DNA from: Planctomycetota bacterium
GTDB taxonomy: Bacteria > Planctomycetota > Planctomycetia > Pirellulales > JADFKK01
Direction: 5' to 3'
Length of the DNA: 64,000 nucleotides
Assembly (NCBI GenBank): GCA_022564995.1
Contig: JADFKK010000003.1
Location: 1-64,000 of the forward strand
Positions 25,944 to 35,851 of the stretch are shown here, one piece after another (position 1 is the first letter of the stretch; each line of letters opens with the position of its first letter). Both the position numbers and the translations under genes were made by a program. The notes under the pieces were generated by a model that was not told where the DNA came from, did no database searches, and worked only from the letters and a program-made list of their open reading frames with translations.

Positions 25944-26262
25944 TTAACACGGAGAAACGGAGCGACACGGAGGTTAAAGAACGCGGGATCATAAACTCGT
26001 CAACATGGCGGATATCGCGGCCCTCCAACTCCCTCTTCGCGATCTTTGTGACCTTCTGTTCAGATCTTCTGTTCGTGTTTTTCCGTTAGAGCGATCCGCC
26101 TTGGAGTCGTTGTGATGCAAGGTATATCTCCCAGAACAAAAGATTATGGAACAGAAGGTCACTAAGGTCGCAAAGGAAAGGAGGAAGATGAATTATTTTC
26201 AATTCCCCACGCCCTCTCCGTGCTTCTCCGTTCCTCCGTGTCTCCGTGTTAATTTCCTTCCC
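25944..26262. repeat. Nested inverted-repeat element between imuB and dnaE2
   Basis: acacggagaaacggagcgacacggagg / cctccgtgtctccgtgtt and gaccttctgttcagat / ggaacagaaggtc arms. Confidence 0.65.
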
Positions 26263-26263
26263 C

Positions 26264-27880
26264 TTACTCAAAAGCCCCATGCAAAAACCATTGGCCGTCG
26301 TTTAGCCGACGGAAGAGCCAAAAGCGGGAGCCGCGGTCGGTTTCGACGCGGTAATAGTCTCGGCGGATGCCGCGCTTGCGCCACCAGCCGGTTTCGATGC
26401 GCTCGGGGCCCCAGTGACGATGGACCTGATGCGGGGTGTTATTGAAGATGAAGCGGGAGGGGAAAAAGGGGACAGGTACATTTTGCCGGAACGGCCCGGA
26501 GGGTGCTTCGCACAAAATGTACCTGTCCCCTTTTTCCGCCAACGCCACGGGACGCGGCAGCAACATCAACGGACGATGGGCGGGGGCGGATATTGATGGC
26601 CCGCCGCCGCGCCGCTTGGTGCTCTCGCCGGTCAACGGCACGTAGCGACAAGCCAACTCCGGCTGGGCGTCGGCCGAGAGTCGCGGACGCAGCACGGCCG
26701 GGCCGCCCAAACGGCTGCTCAAGCGATCGACCAGCACGGCCAGTTGGCGGCGCCCGGCGGCCTGATCTCCGTCGGCGAATAACTGTTGCTGACGACATTC
26801 CAGCGGCGCGGTGGCGGTGGCCTTGACCGATAGCTCGCTCACCGCCGCGTTGGGGCGAAGTCGCTCCAGTTGCATCTGAACCAATTCCCATAGATGCCGA
26901 CTATCGGCGCTGGGACGAAACAAACCGACCGCGAACTCCAGCGGCCCGCCATGTTCACACCGCAGCCGGCATTGCAGCCGCAGCGCCCCGATGCCCTCAG
27001 CAACCAGCTGCCCGGCCAGTTGTTCGATGAGTTGTTGCAGCACAAATTCGATCTGTTCGCTACGGGTGGTGGGAGCCTCTAGCAACCACTCGGCCTGCAA
27101 GGTGGGCTGGCTGCGAACCGCGCGGACCGGTTCGGCCACGGCGCCGGTCGCCTGATCGATTCGCCGTAGGACTTCGTCGCCGAGTCGCGAGGATAAACCT
27201 TCGCGCGGGAGTGAGAGTAGCTGTTCGATTGTTCTGATGCCCAGTTCACCGAGCAGAGTGACGGTTTTCTCGGAAAGACGCAGGGCTTCGACGGGCAATG
27301 TGCGCAGGGCGTCCTGGGTTTGTTCTGCGGGGATGAGGTGGGCTAATCCGCAAGCGGTGGTTGGCGTGGCGAAATGCGCTACGGCCCAGGCGGCGCCGAT
27401 TGTTTCGGCAATGGCCAGACGCACGGTGAGATGACGACGCCGGAGTGCTTGGATCATTTTTTCCGCCAGTGCTTGTTCTCCGCCAAACAGCCCCGCCACG
27501 CCGGTGATGTCTAGTAACAGTCCCTCGCCGGGTTCCATCTCATCGAGTCCGACGACGGGGCTGAACTTTTCGCACCAGAGGGCCAGTTGCTCCAGGGCGC
27601 GACGATCGGCCTCGGCGTCGTGCGGTTCCAGATGTAACGCGCCGGGCCGACCGCCCGACCCGACCAGCGCCTCAGCTTCGGCCGCCGGCATCCCCGCTCG
27701 CACGCCGCGACGATACGCCTCGGCTGAACAGGCCACCACGCGCCGGCCGCCGCGATGGGGAGCTTCGAGCGCCACGGCGCGGCCGTCAAGCTCCGGCCGG
27801 GCGACAATGAGCCGCTGGATCGGCCAATTCGGCAGCCAAAGGCAAAGCATGCGCGGCGGTGATGCCTGTCTCGTCATCAA
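26264..27880 (-). CDS. imuB: Y-family DNA polymerase-like protein ImuB
   Basis: RMLCLWLPNWPIQRLIVARPEL; GLLLDITGVAGLFGGEQALAEKM; HWGPERIETGWWRKRGIRRDYYRVET..RFWLFRRL; adjacent to imuA and dnaE2. Confidence 0.88.
   Translation of the reverse strand: MMTRQASPPRMLCLWLPNWPIQRLIVARPELDGRAVALEAPHRGGRRVVACSAEAYRRGVRAGMPAAEAEALVGSGGRPGALHLEPHDAEADRRALEQLALWCEKFSPVVGLDEMEPGEGLLLDITGVAGLFGGEQALAEKMIQALRRRHLTVRLAIAETIGAAWAVAHFATPTTACGLAHLIPAEQTQDALRTLPVEALRLSEKTVTLLGELGIRTIEQLLSLPREGLSSRLGDEVLRRIDQATGAVAEPVRAVRSQPTLQAEWLLEAPTTRSEQIEFVLQQLIEQLAGQLVAEGIGALRLQCRLRCEHGGPLEFAVGLFRPSADSRHLWELVQMQLERLRPNAAVSELSVKATATAPLECRQQQLFADGDQAAGRRQLAVLVDRLSSRLGGPAVLRPRLSADAQPELACRYVPLTGESTKRRGGGPSISAPAHRPLMLLPRPVALAEKGDRYILCEAPSGPFRQNVPVPFFPSRFIFNNTPHQVHRHWGPERIETGWWRKRGIRRDYYRVETDRGSRFWLFRRLNDGQWFLHGAFE
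26461..26537. repeat. Palindromic GGGGACAGGTACATTTTG element inside imuB reading frame
   Basis: Perfect 25-bp inverted arms 26461-26485 / 26513-26537 (ggaaaaaggggacaggtacattttg). Confidence 0.95.
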
Positions 27881-28538
27881 TCTCCAACTCCACGGCCCTC
27901 TGGCCTAACATCGGACGAGAGCGGAGCAGCCGCACCCGCAGCCTTCGCCCGCCACTGGAGGCCAGCGGCTCAACCAACCATCGCGTCTGGGCCCACGACG
28001 GCTCGCCGCGGACCGCGGCCGGACGGACCAACATCCCCAGACACCCGGAAGACTCCACGGCCAGTTGCATGCGCCGGTAGGCCCGCCCGTCGAGCTTCTC
28101 CGGCTGGCACAACACGGCCGCCACGCCGCCGCAGCGCAGCGCCTGATCGAGCGCCCAATACTCGTCGGCATCGCTTTCGGTACGAATGACGATCATCCGC
28201 CGCAGGTCGATTCCCAGCGCGGCGGCTGCCGGCGGATAAAACGTCCGCCGTCGATCCATCACCACCAGCGCCCCGCCATCACGACATGCCGCCCCGGCCG
28301 CCGCCAGTGCCAAGCTGCCAGCGCCGCCGCCCGGCGCCGCCGCCAACCACTCAACAAGCGTCCCCCGACTCAAACCGCCCCCGGGCAGCAGCCAATCGAG
28401 GGCTTCGGACCCGGTCGAAACCAGCGTCTCGGCGGCGGCCGGCCGCGACCCTTCCAGCCGCCGCACCTGCTGGCCAAGTGTCTGAACGATTTTCTGGACA
28501 TGCTCACTCCCGTTCATGGTTTTCATGGGATACTCCAA
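27786..28538 (-). CDS. imuA: ImuA-like RecA/SulA-family protein
   Basis: STGSEALDWLLPGGGLSRGTLVEWLAAAPGGGAGSLALAAA; immediately upstream of imuB. Confidence 0.82.
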   Translation of the reverse strand: MEYPMKTMNGSEHVQKIVQTLGQQVRRLEGSRPAAAETLVSTGSEALDWLLPGGGLSRGTLVEWLAAAPGGGAGSLALAAAGAACRDGGALVVMDRRRTFYPPAAAALGIDLRRMIVIRTESDADEYWALDQALRCGGVAAVLCQPEKLDGRAYRRMQLAVESSGCLGMLVRPAAVRGEPSWAQTRWLVEPLASSGGRRLRVRLLRSRPMLGQRAVELEIDDETGITAAHALPLAAELADPAAHCRPAGA

Positions 28539-28642
28539 CGCGGTAAACTACTGTACGGGTGTATCGTATTTTGGTCAAGGGCCAGTTGAGTGATTCTGTG
28601 GAGATATTTTGTCGAGAGGTTTTTCTGCGCGAGGCGCGCGGG

Positions 28643-28668
28643 CGCGACCACTGGTCGCGGCTTTACAA
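28643..28668. repeat. REP-like CGCGACCACTGGTCGCGGCTTTACAA copy
   Basis: Same 26-mer at 44869-44894 and inverted at 44816-44841. Confidence 0.85.
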
Positions 28669-28735
28669 GGAGGAGCGGCGGAGGTCATACTGAAGCTGTT
28701 GTTTTTGTCTTTCCCCCGCGCTGCGAGACGCCCCG

Positions 28736-29902
28736 ATGGCAAATGTTAAATGCCCAGGATGCGGCACGATCGTCACGGTCGACCCGGCGGCAGGGCAGAC
28801 CATGGGTTGTCCGAACTGTCGCACGCCGCTCGGCGTGGGCGGGTCATCGACCGTGCCCAACGCCGCCCAAGGCCGCAGCGGCGAAGTGCCGATCGCTTCG
28901 CCGCCCCCGCCGGCTGCGCAGTTGCCCCAACAATCCACGCCGCAACCTCTCCCCCCCCAGCCCTCGGCGGCAGCCGGGGGTTCGCCCGTCGCCCCAGATC
29001 AGATCGCTGTTCAAGCTGCAGTACAAGCCGCGGCCCAAGCTGCCGCCACTCAGGCGGTTGCCGCCCAGAGCGCCGCCCAGGCCACACGCCGGCCAGCCGC
29101 GCCGGTGGCCACTCCGGTCGGCCGTGCGGCCCCCGCAGCAGCAGCCGTGCCGCAAGACGGCACTCAGATCAAGGCGACCCGCCGCGCGGTGCGGCGCAAG
29201 TCGACTAATTCGGCGGCGAACCTGATCGCGATCTTGATCGTTGCCGGCCTGGCATTCGTCGTCTTGGGCGGAGGGTTGATCTGGTATCTCAACGTGGCGT
29301 CGAAGCCCAAAGTCACCTCGACGCCGACCGAGTCCACCGATGAGACATCCAAGACGGATCGTCCCGTCACTAATTCAAAAACAAATGCCAAAACTGATCC
29401 GACAACTAATGCCAACACCGGCGCCAAAAAAACCGTCCCGGCCACTTCCACAAATATCGAAGTTCAAGTTCAGTCCGTCGAATTCGACGCGCCGCGATGG
29501 CGCAGCGCGGCGAGTGTGGCCAAGGTGCTCCAGTACAAATGCCTCGTCGTGCGAATAAAAATTACCAATTCCGGCAGTGCAGCGGTCGAGTACCGAAGCT
29601 GGCATCTGACGCCCTACACGGCCATTGACGGCAAATCGCCCGACGAGACCAAACTCGTCGATGATCGTAGTCGTGTCTATCCGGCCGTCAACATTCCCGG
29701 CGCCGTCACGTTCAACGGCCACGTCCCCAAAGCCAGCATCGCCAGGGGCGAATCGGTCGTCGACGCCCTGCTATTTCGCGTGCCGAGCGGTTTCTCGCCC
29801 GGCGACGTCAAATCGCTTCGCCTGACACTTTCCGGCAAGGCCGTTGGCCAAGAAGACGGATTTGAATTGAAGATCGACGGCAGTGATATTGTCGAGCTTT
29901 AG
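28736..29902 (+). CDS. Zinc-ribbon membrane protein with low-complexity linkers
   Basis: CPGCGTIVTVDPAAGQTMGCPNCRTPL; Ala/Gln/Pro-rich; TM LIAILIVAGLAFVVLGGGLIWYL. Confidence 0.75.
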   Translation: MANVKCPGCGTIVTVDPAAGQTMGCPNCRTPLGVGGSSTVPNAAQGRSGEVPIASPPPPAAQLPQQSTPQPLPPQPSAAAGGSPVAPDQIAVQAAVQAAAQAAATQAVAAQSAAQATRRPAAPVATPVGRAAPAAAAVPQDGTQIKATRRAVRRKSTNSAANLIAILIVAGLAFVVLGGGLIWYLNVASKPKVTSTPTESTDETSKTDRPVTNSKTNAKTDPTTNANTGAKKTVPATSTNIEVQVQSVEFDAPRWRSAASVAKVLQYKCLVVRIKITNSGSAAVEYRSWHLTPYTAIDGKSPDETKLVDDRSRVYPAVNIPGAVTFNGHVPKASIARGESVVDALLFRVPSGFSPGDVKSLRLTLSGKAVGQEDGFELKIDGSDIVEL

Positions 29903-29933
29903 GGAGCTGTTAGCTGTTAGCGACTGAGGGGGT

Positions 29934-30005
29934 GGAGCCGCCGTGTCCCCACGGCGATGCAGGTTAGCAGCGCGACGTACATCGCCCTGGGGACAGGGCG
30001 GCTCT
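29934..30005. repeat. Dispersed repeat, second copy at 33597-33667
   Basis: ggagccgccgtgtccccacggcg...gacgtacatcgccctggggacagggcggctc. Confidence 0.85.
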
Positions 30006-30039
30006 TAAGTTCCACATTCCGAATTCCGAATTCTCCCCC

Positions 30040-31026
30040 ATGCTCGCACTCGTTACCGGCGCTGGTGGTTTTCTGGGTCGGTACATCGTCGAGCAACTGT
30101 TGGCCCGCGGAGATCGGGTGCGCGGATTCGCGCGAGGCGATTATCCTGAATTGTCGAATCAGGGCGTCCGGATGATCCGCGGCGATCTGCGCGATGCAGA
30201 AGCTGTGGCGGCGGCCTGCCGAGAGGTCGACGTCGTGTTTCACGTCGCCGGGGTGGCCGGTATCTGGGGGCCGTGGGAGCACTTTTATTCGATCAACACG
30301 CTGGGCACGCGCAACGTCGTCGATGGTTGCCGACAGGCCGGTGTGGGGCGATTGGTTTACACGAGCAGCCCCAGCGTTACGTTCGACGAGCGAGACCAGT
30401 GTGGGGTCGACGAATCGGCGCCCTATCCGACGCGTTGGCTGTGTCACTATCCGCATTCCAAAGCATTGGCCGAGCAACAGGTGCTAGCCGCCAACGACAC
30501 GGTGCTGGCAACCTGTGCGTTACGGCCGCATTTGATCTGGGGGCCGCGCGACGATCACTTGATTCCCCGGCTGCTCGCGCGGGCTCGTAGCGGCCGACTG
30601 CGCCGCGTCGGCGACGGCACCAACCTGATCGACGTCGTTTATGTCGAAAACGCCGCGGCCGCTCATTTGCAAGCCGCCGACGCACTCTCGCCCGGCTCCC
30701 CCGTGGCCGGTCGCGCTTACTTCATCAGCCAAGGCGAGCCGGTCAACTGCTGGGCATGGATCAACGAGATTCTCGCCCTGGCCGAATTGCCGCCGGTCAC
30801 GAAGAGCATCTCGGCCAAAGCCGCCTATCGGCTGGGAGCCGCGCTGGAGTGCATCTACCGCCTGCTGCGACGAACAGCCGAGCCCCCGATGACCCGCTTC
30901 CTGGCCGCCGAGTTGAGTGCCTCGCATTACTTCAACATCACCCGCGCTCGCGAAGATTTCGGCTACGCCCCAAAAATATCAACCGCCGCCGGAATGCAAC
31001 GCCTGGCCAAAAACCTACATTCGTAG
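30040..31026 (+). CDS. NAD-dependent epimerase / 3-beta-hydroxysteroid dehydrogenase-like SDR
   Basis: [47 protein letters not shown]. Confidence 0.87.
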   Translation: MLALVTGAGGFLGRYIVEQLLARGDRVRGFARGDYPELSNQGVRMIRGDLRDAEAVAAACREVDVVFHVAGVAGIWGPWEHFYSINTLGTRNVVDGCRQAGVGRLVYTSSPSVTFDERDQCGVDESAPYPTRWLCHYPHSKALAEQQVLAANDTVLATCALRPHLIWGPRDDHLIPRLLARARSGRLRRVGDGTNLIDVVYVENAAAAHLQAADALSPGSPVAGRAYFISQGEPVNCWAWINEILALAELPPVTKSISAKAAYRLGAALECIYRLLRRTAEPPMTRFLAAELSASHYFNITRAREDFGYAPKISTAAGMQRLAKNLHS

Positions 31027-31200
31027 GCCGCATCATTACGCCTCCGTGCTCTCTAATAAAAGGGGCGGTAGCTGTCTCATTTTGCTGGCACAGAAGGCTA
31101 CGCCATATCGTCGCAAGCGCGGTGTTATACTGAAGCAAAACCTGCGATGATCGACCACTCACCCGATGGCTGCAACCGACGCAACGAAAAGTCCGCCCCC

Positions 31201-31953
31201 ATGTCCAGCGAAAAAACGACTGCCATTGTGCTGCGAGTTGTGCCGTTTAGCGAAACCAGCAGCATCTTGACGCTGTTCACCCGCGACTTTGGAAAACTGG
31301 GGGCTATGGCCAAGGGGGGGCGGCGGCCGAAGGGGCCTTTCGACTCTGCTCTTGACCTACTGACGGTCTGTCGAATAGTGTTCCTCCGCAAATCGACTGG
31401 CGCCCTGGACCTGCTGACCGAAGCCAAGCTGGTACGCCGCTTTCGTCCGCCCGGACGGGATCTGTCGTGCTTGTATGCCGGTTATTACGTCGCCGAATTG
31501 CTGACGAAAATGACCGACGAGTACGATCCCCATCCGCGGCTGTTCGACGCGGCCCAAAGCGCGCTGAAGGAATTGGCCGAGGGCGGAGCCGTCGCGTCGT
31601 TGGTGTTGCGTTTTGAGATGACGGCTCTGGTCGAGCTTGGCCATATGCCGTCGCTCGAAATGTGCGCCGAATGTGGGCAGAACGTCGAATTGTCGGGCCG
31701 CGTATGGTTCGGCCATTTGGCCGGCGGTGTGCTCTGCGGGCGATGTCGCGCCGGGCAGCGCAAGGTGGCGGTTGTCAACAGCCGCGTGCTGAAGCTGATG
31801 CAGTGTTACGCGGCCGATAACGATGCGTGGCGACGAGCGCCGCTCGAAGGACGCGTGCGGGGCGAATTACGCGGAATCATGAATCACTACTTATCAAATC
31901 TGCTCGGCCAGGAGCCAAAAATGCACCGTTATCTGACGGCGTTTTCGAGTTAG
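31201..31953 (+). CDS. recO: DNA repair protein RecO
   Basis: TTAIVLRVVPFSETSSILTLFTRDFGKLGAMAKGGRR; LYAGYYVAELL; CAECGQN...LCGRCRAG. Confidence 0.85.
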   Translation: MSSEKTTAIVLRVVPFSETSSILTLFTRDFGKLGAMAKGGRRPKGPFDSALDLLTVCRIVFLRKSTGALDLLTEAKLVRRFRPPGRDLSCLYAGYYVAELLTKMTDEYDPHPRLFDAAQSALKELAEGGAVASLVLRFEMTALVELGHMPSLEMCAECGQNVELSGRVWFGHLAGGVLCGRCRAGQRKVAVVNSRVLKLMQCYAADNDAWRRAPLEGRVRGELRGIMNHYLSNLLGQEPKMHRYLTAFSS

Positions 31954-32024
31954 GAAGAATCGTAAGTACGAAGCGTAAGTGAGGAAGAACAGTAAGTGCG
32001 AAGCGTAAGTTAGTCCCGGAGGGA

Positions 32025-32194
32025 CGACATCAAATAGCCTGGGGCGTGAGCCCCAGGAACAATCGATAACGGAACGAAAAGCCCCGGGAGGGGCGACACT
32101 CAATGCGGCGTCGCCCGGTGTCGCCCCTCCGGGGCTTCAACATCTGTTTCGGCCACGATTTCCTGGGGCTCACGCCCCAGGCTATTTGATGTCG
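32025..32194. repeat. Nested palindromic element
   Basis: cgacatcaaatagcctggggcgtgagccccaggaa (32025-32059) inverted at 32160-32194; inner aagccccgggaggggcgacac / gtgtcgcccctccggggctt. Confidence 0.92.
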
Positions 32195-32267
32195 CCGCTC
32201 CGCGGCTGCTGCCTCGGCTCGACCCAAAACTAAATAACGACAAGCCCTTTGACGGCAAAGGACAAGG

Positions 32268-33518
32268 ATGTCCCTCTTCAGATTTCGCAACGTGATCGGC
32301 GCGACGCTGGCGGTGGCGCTGCTGCTGGGCGCCGGCGGATGCAATAGCTTTAGTCGGCGGCCGGCCGAGGCGCCGCTATATAAAGGGCCAGGGATTGTCA
32401 GTCCGGCCGCGGTTGATCCACGCCAGACCTCCCACAACGAACCCGACGACAAGAGCGGCTACTTATTCGAGGAAGACTCCGACGTCGACGGTCCGTCGGC
32501 AGCGCCCAAATCCGCCAGCGGTTTCAAAGCCTTCTCGCCTTCGTCCATATCATCGAAAATCAAAGGATATTTCCAACCGACTCGCAGCCGCGAGCGGGCC
32601 CGCCAGCTCTTCGACGAGGCCGAACAAGCGTTTGACGCCGAGCGTTACGACAAAGCGATCGATCTGTATAGCCAGACCAGAAAACGCTGGCCCCGCTCGG
32701 CGCTCGAGCACGACGCAATGTTCCAAATTGGCGAGTCATATTACAAATCGCACCGATATCCCAAGGCGAACGAAGCCTATAAGGAGCTGCTGAAGAAATA
32801 CAAGAACTCTCGCTATCTGGAAAAGGTCGTCGCCCGGCAGTTTACCATTGCCCGCTATTGGGAACAGCTTGAAGCGTGGCGCCCGGGGAGTTGGTACGCG
32901 GTGAACCTGACCGATTTCAGTCGGCCGACCCGCGATGCCGCCGGCAAAGCCCGCGCGACGTATAGCGCGGTCTACCTGAACGATCCAACGGGTCCGCTGG
33001 CGGATGACGCGATTATGGCGGTTGGCAATCACCATTTCGTCCGCGGAGCTTATGATAAGGCCGACCATCAATACTCATTGTTGCGAACGGATCATCCCAA
33101 GAGCGAGCACGTGTATCAGGCGTATTTGCTGGGCATCCAGGTCAAGATGAAGACTTACCAGGGCCCCGACTACAACGGCACACCGCTGGACGAAGCTCAG
33201 GAGTTGTTGGACCAGCTCAAGCTGCAATTCGCCGACCGCATCGGGCGAGACGAGCAACAACGGCTGGAACACGTGCATCAGGAAATCCGTAGACAAAAGG
33301 CGTTGCGAGATTGGCACCTGGCCCAATACTACGAGGCGAGAAAAGACTTTCGCGCCGCCCGGTCGTACTACGAAAAAATCAAGGCCGACTATCCGACGAA
33401 CACGATCGCCGGGCGGGCGCAGCAGCAGATCGACAAAATCGCCGGCGAGCCGGACAACGCCCCGGACTACGTCCCCTGGCTGACGAGGATATTCGAACCA
33501 CACGAAAGGCGTCGATGA
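32268..33518 (+). CDS. TPR lipoprotein, BamD-like outer-membrane assembly component
   Basis: Lipobox AVALLLGAGGC; RARQLFDEAEQAFDAERYDKAIDLY...YYEKIKADYPTNTIAGRAQQQI. Confidence 0.75.
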   Translation: MSLFRFRNVIGATLAVALLLGAGGCNSFSRRPAEAPLYKGPGIVSPAAVDPRQTSHNEPDDKSGYLFEEDSDVDGPSAAPKSASGFKAFSPSSISSKIKGYFQPTRSRERARQLFDEAEQAFDAERYDKAIDLYSQTRKRWPRSALEHDAMFQIGESYYKSHRYPKANEAYKELLKKYKNSRYLEKVVARQFTIARYWEQLEAWRPGSWYAVNLTDFSRPTRDAAGKARATYSAVYLNDPTGPLADDAIMAVGNHHFVRGAYDKADHQYSLLRTDHPKSEHVYQAYLLGIQVKMKTYQGPDYNGTPLDEAQELLDQLKLQFADRIGRDEQQRLEHVHQEIRRQKALRDWHLAQYYEARKDFRAARSYYEKIKADYPTNTIAGRAQQQIDKIAGEPDNAPDYVPWLTRIFEPHERRR

Positions 33519-34309
33519 TTGATAAATTGGGTGGTATCTGCGAAATCGTTGCGTCTTCGCTTCGGCGGGGGCTGGGGCCTGGGGGCTGGGGGGAACGGAG
33601 CCGCCGTGTCTCCACGGCGGTGCAAGGTGGCAGCGCAACGTACATCGCCCTGGGGACAGGGCGGCTCCGTCCAAATCCCAAATCCCAAATCCCAAATCCC
33701 AAATCCCTAGTCCCTAGCCCCCAACTCCTAACCCCTTCGTCCCGAGCAAACGCCACGACACCCTTCCGCCCCGCCGCCGTCTTCCTCCTGGCCACCATCG
33801 CCGCCTGCCTCACCGGCTGCTTCGGCTATCAGGTCGGCAATCACACGCTCTTTCCCCAGCACGTTCGCACGGTGAGCGTGCAGATGTTTCACTCCGACAG
33901 CTTCCGCCGTAATATCGGCGAACAACTCACCGAGGCGGTGGCCAAGGAAATCGAAAACCGCATGGACTGCAAAGTCGTCGACAGCACCGAGGCCGACGCC
34001 ACGCTGGCCGGCCGAGTTGTTAGCGCCACCAAGAACGGGCTGACCGAAACCCGTAACGATGACTTGCGCGAGATCGAATACAACCTTTACATTCTGGTCG
34101 AATGGCACGTCCATGGGTCGCCCGCGGGGCCACAAGGCGAAATGGTCGCCATCCCCTCCTCGCTGCTGGAGTTTAATCGGGCGTCGAGCCTGGTGCCCGA
34201 GGTCGGCCAGTCGATCGCCACCGCGCAGCAAAAGGCCATCGAGCGGCTGGCCCGACAGATCGTAGATCAGCTTGAGACGCCGTGGTATGCTGACGACTAT
34301 GTCGAGTGA
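33515..34309 (+). CDS. LptE-like lipoprotein with anomalous N-terminal extension
   Basis: AAVFLLATIAACLTGCFGYQVGNHTLFPQHVRTVSVQMFHSDSFRRNIGEQLTEAVAKEIE; ATGA overlap with upstream stop. Confidence 0.65.
   Translation: MIDKLGGICEIVASSLRRGLGPGGWGERSRRVSTAVQGGSATYIALGTGRLRPNPKSQIPNPKSLVPSPQLLTPSSRANATTPFRPAAVFLLATIAACLTGCFGYQVGNHTLFPQHVRTVSVQMFHSDSFRRNIGEQLTEAVAKEIENRMDCKVVDSTEADATLAGRVVSATKNGLTETRNDDLREIEYNLYILVEWHVHGSPAGPQGEMVAIPSSLLEFNRASSLVPEVGQSIATAQQKAIERLARQIVDQLETPWYADDYVE
33597..33667. repeat. Dispersed repeat (copy of 29934-30005), inside the LptE-like ORF leader
   Basis: gagccgccgtgtctccacggcgg...acgtacatcgccctggggacagggcggctcc. Confidence 0.85.
33673..33707. repeat. Heptanucleotide tandem repeat (aaatccc)x5
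   Basis: Direct reading: five perfect 7-bp units. Confidence 0.95.
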
Positions 34310-35183
34310 CGGTCCTAACTCTTGCGGACAACCGCCGCGGCGTGCTGCATCGTGGCGGCTGCGCACGCGCCGGCTCGAACTGGCCGGCGAGCCGCTGTTG
34401 ATGGGCATCGTCAACGTCACGCCCGATAGTTTCTCCGACGGCGGGCAGTTTCTCGATCCGCAAGCCGCGGTCGATCGGGCGTTGCAATTGGAAGCCGACG
34501 GGGCGGCGATCTTGGACGTCGGCGGCGAGAGCACGCGGCCGTACAGCGAGCCAGTCAACGCGGACGAAGAGCTGCGCCGCGTGATGCCGGTCGTACAGGC
34601 ACTCTGCGAACAGGCCAAGGTGCCGGTTTCCATCGACACGTCGAAAGCCCGCATCGCCGCCGAGGCGATTGCGGCCGGGGCCGAGATCATCAACGACGTG
34701 ACGGGCTTGGAGAGCGACGGAGAAATGTTGCCGCTGGCGGTCGAGAAAAAAGTCGGCGTCTGTGCGATGCACATGCAGGGCACGCCGCAAACGATGCAGG
34801 ACGATCCGAGCTACGACGACGTGGTCGCGGAGATTCACGAGTATCTGCGCCAGCGGCGCGACGCTTTATCGGCCGCGGGCATCGAACACGAGCGAATCTG
34901 TCTCGACCCGGGCATCGGCTTCGGTAAAACGCACGAACACAACCTCACGCTGTGCCGCGAGGTCGGCCGGTTTCACGATCTCGGCTGCCCGCTGTTGGTC
35001 GGTCATTCCCGCAAAGGCTTCATCGGCAAGCTCCTCGGCGACAAAACGGCCGATCGCACCGCCGGGACGATTGGCGTGGCGCTGGTCTTGGCCAATCAGG
35101 GCGTCCAAATCATCCGCGTTCACGATGTCCGGCCGGTGCGCGAGGCGTTGTTGTTGTACGCGGCGGCTGGGGGATTATCGTAG
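34299..35183 (+). CDS. folP: Dihydropteroate synthase
   Basis: LLMGIVNVTPDSFSDGGQF; AAILDVGGESTRPYSEPV; ICLDPGIGFGKTHEHNL; VGHSRKGFIG. Confidence 0.93.
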   Translation: MSSDGPNSCGQPPRRAASWRLRTRRLELAGEPLLMGIVNVTPDSFSDGGQFLDPQAAVDRALQLEADGAAILDVGGESTRPYSEPVNADEELRRVMPVVQALCEQAKVPVSIDTSKARIAAEAIAAGAEIINDVTGLESDGEMLPLAVEKKVGVCAMHMQGTPQTMQDDPSYDDVVAEIHEYLRQRRDALSAAGIEHERICLDPGIGFGKTHEHNLTLCREVGRFHDLGCPLLVGHSRKGFIGKLLGDKTADRTAGTIGVALVLANQGVQIIRVHDVRPVREALLLYAAAGGLS

Positions 35184-35351
35184 AATTGATTCAGACATCA
35201 CCGCGTCGCGAGGAACCATCGAACGCGCCGACAGACGATTGGTAACCGAGCGACTGTTTGTTATGATTGAAGTTACTGGAAGCTTACCTGACGAGCGTTA
35301 GTCTGCCAGACGCCGTGAGTTTGGTCGTTATGCGTCGGCAATCGACACACC

Positions 35352-35846
35352 ATGACATGGGCGGTGCTTAACGTGACCAAACGTGTTTACATCGAAACGA
35401 CCATTCCAAGCTACTTGGCCGCTTGGCCAAGCCGCGACCTTCTTCAAGCGGCACGGCGACAAATCACGCATGAGTGGTGGACCAACCAACGGCAGAATTA
35501 CGATCTCTGTATTTCCCAAACCGTTATTGATGAGGCGGAGACCGGTGACGCCGATGCCGCAAAGAGACGAATGCCTTTCCTGCGAAATCTTCCGTTGCTC
35601 GACCTGACCGAAGCCGTTAATGATGTCGCGAAGGCGATCATGGATTCCTCCTTGCTTCCGCAAAAGGCAACACGCGACGCAGTCCACATTGCCGTCTCGT
35701 CGGTTCACAGCATCGATATTCTGTTGACTTGGAATTGCCGACACATCGCAAATGCGGCGATTATGAAAGAACTCGGCACGATCGTGTCAACATGCGGCTA
35801 CGCAATGCCTATCCTTTGCACGCCTGATGAATTGCTCGGAGATTGA
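35352..35846 (+). CDS. PIN-domain protein (VapC-like toxin candidate)
   Basis: KRVYIETTIPSYLAAWPSRDLLQAARRQITHEWW...ATRDAVHIAVSSVHSIDILLTWNCRHIANA. Confidence 0.75.
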   Translation: MTWAVLNVTKRVYIETTIPSYLAAWPSRDLLQAARRQITHEWWTNQRQNYDLCISQTVIDEAETGDADAAKRRMPFLRNLPLLDLTEAVNDVAKAIMDSSLLPQKATRDAVHIAVSSVHSIDILLTWNCRHIANAAIMKELGTIVSTCGYAMPILCTPDELLGD

Positions 35847-35851
35847 TCGCC

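Noticed and set aside
28540-28590. Possible SOS/LexA box upstream of imuA (actgtacgggtgtatcg)
   Set aside because: Only one half-site resembles a known LexA box and the operator of this lineage is unknown to me; a TTGACC-N17-TACAGT promoter is plausible but not firm
33673-33707. (aaatccc)5 as a telomere-like or CRISPR-like array
   Set aside because: Simple perfect heptamer tandem with no spacers; reported only as a slippage tract
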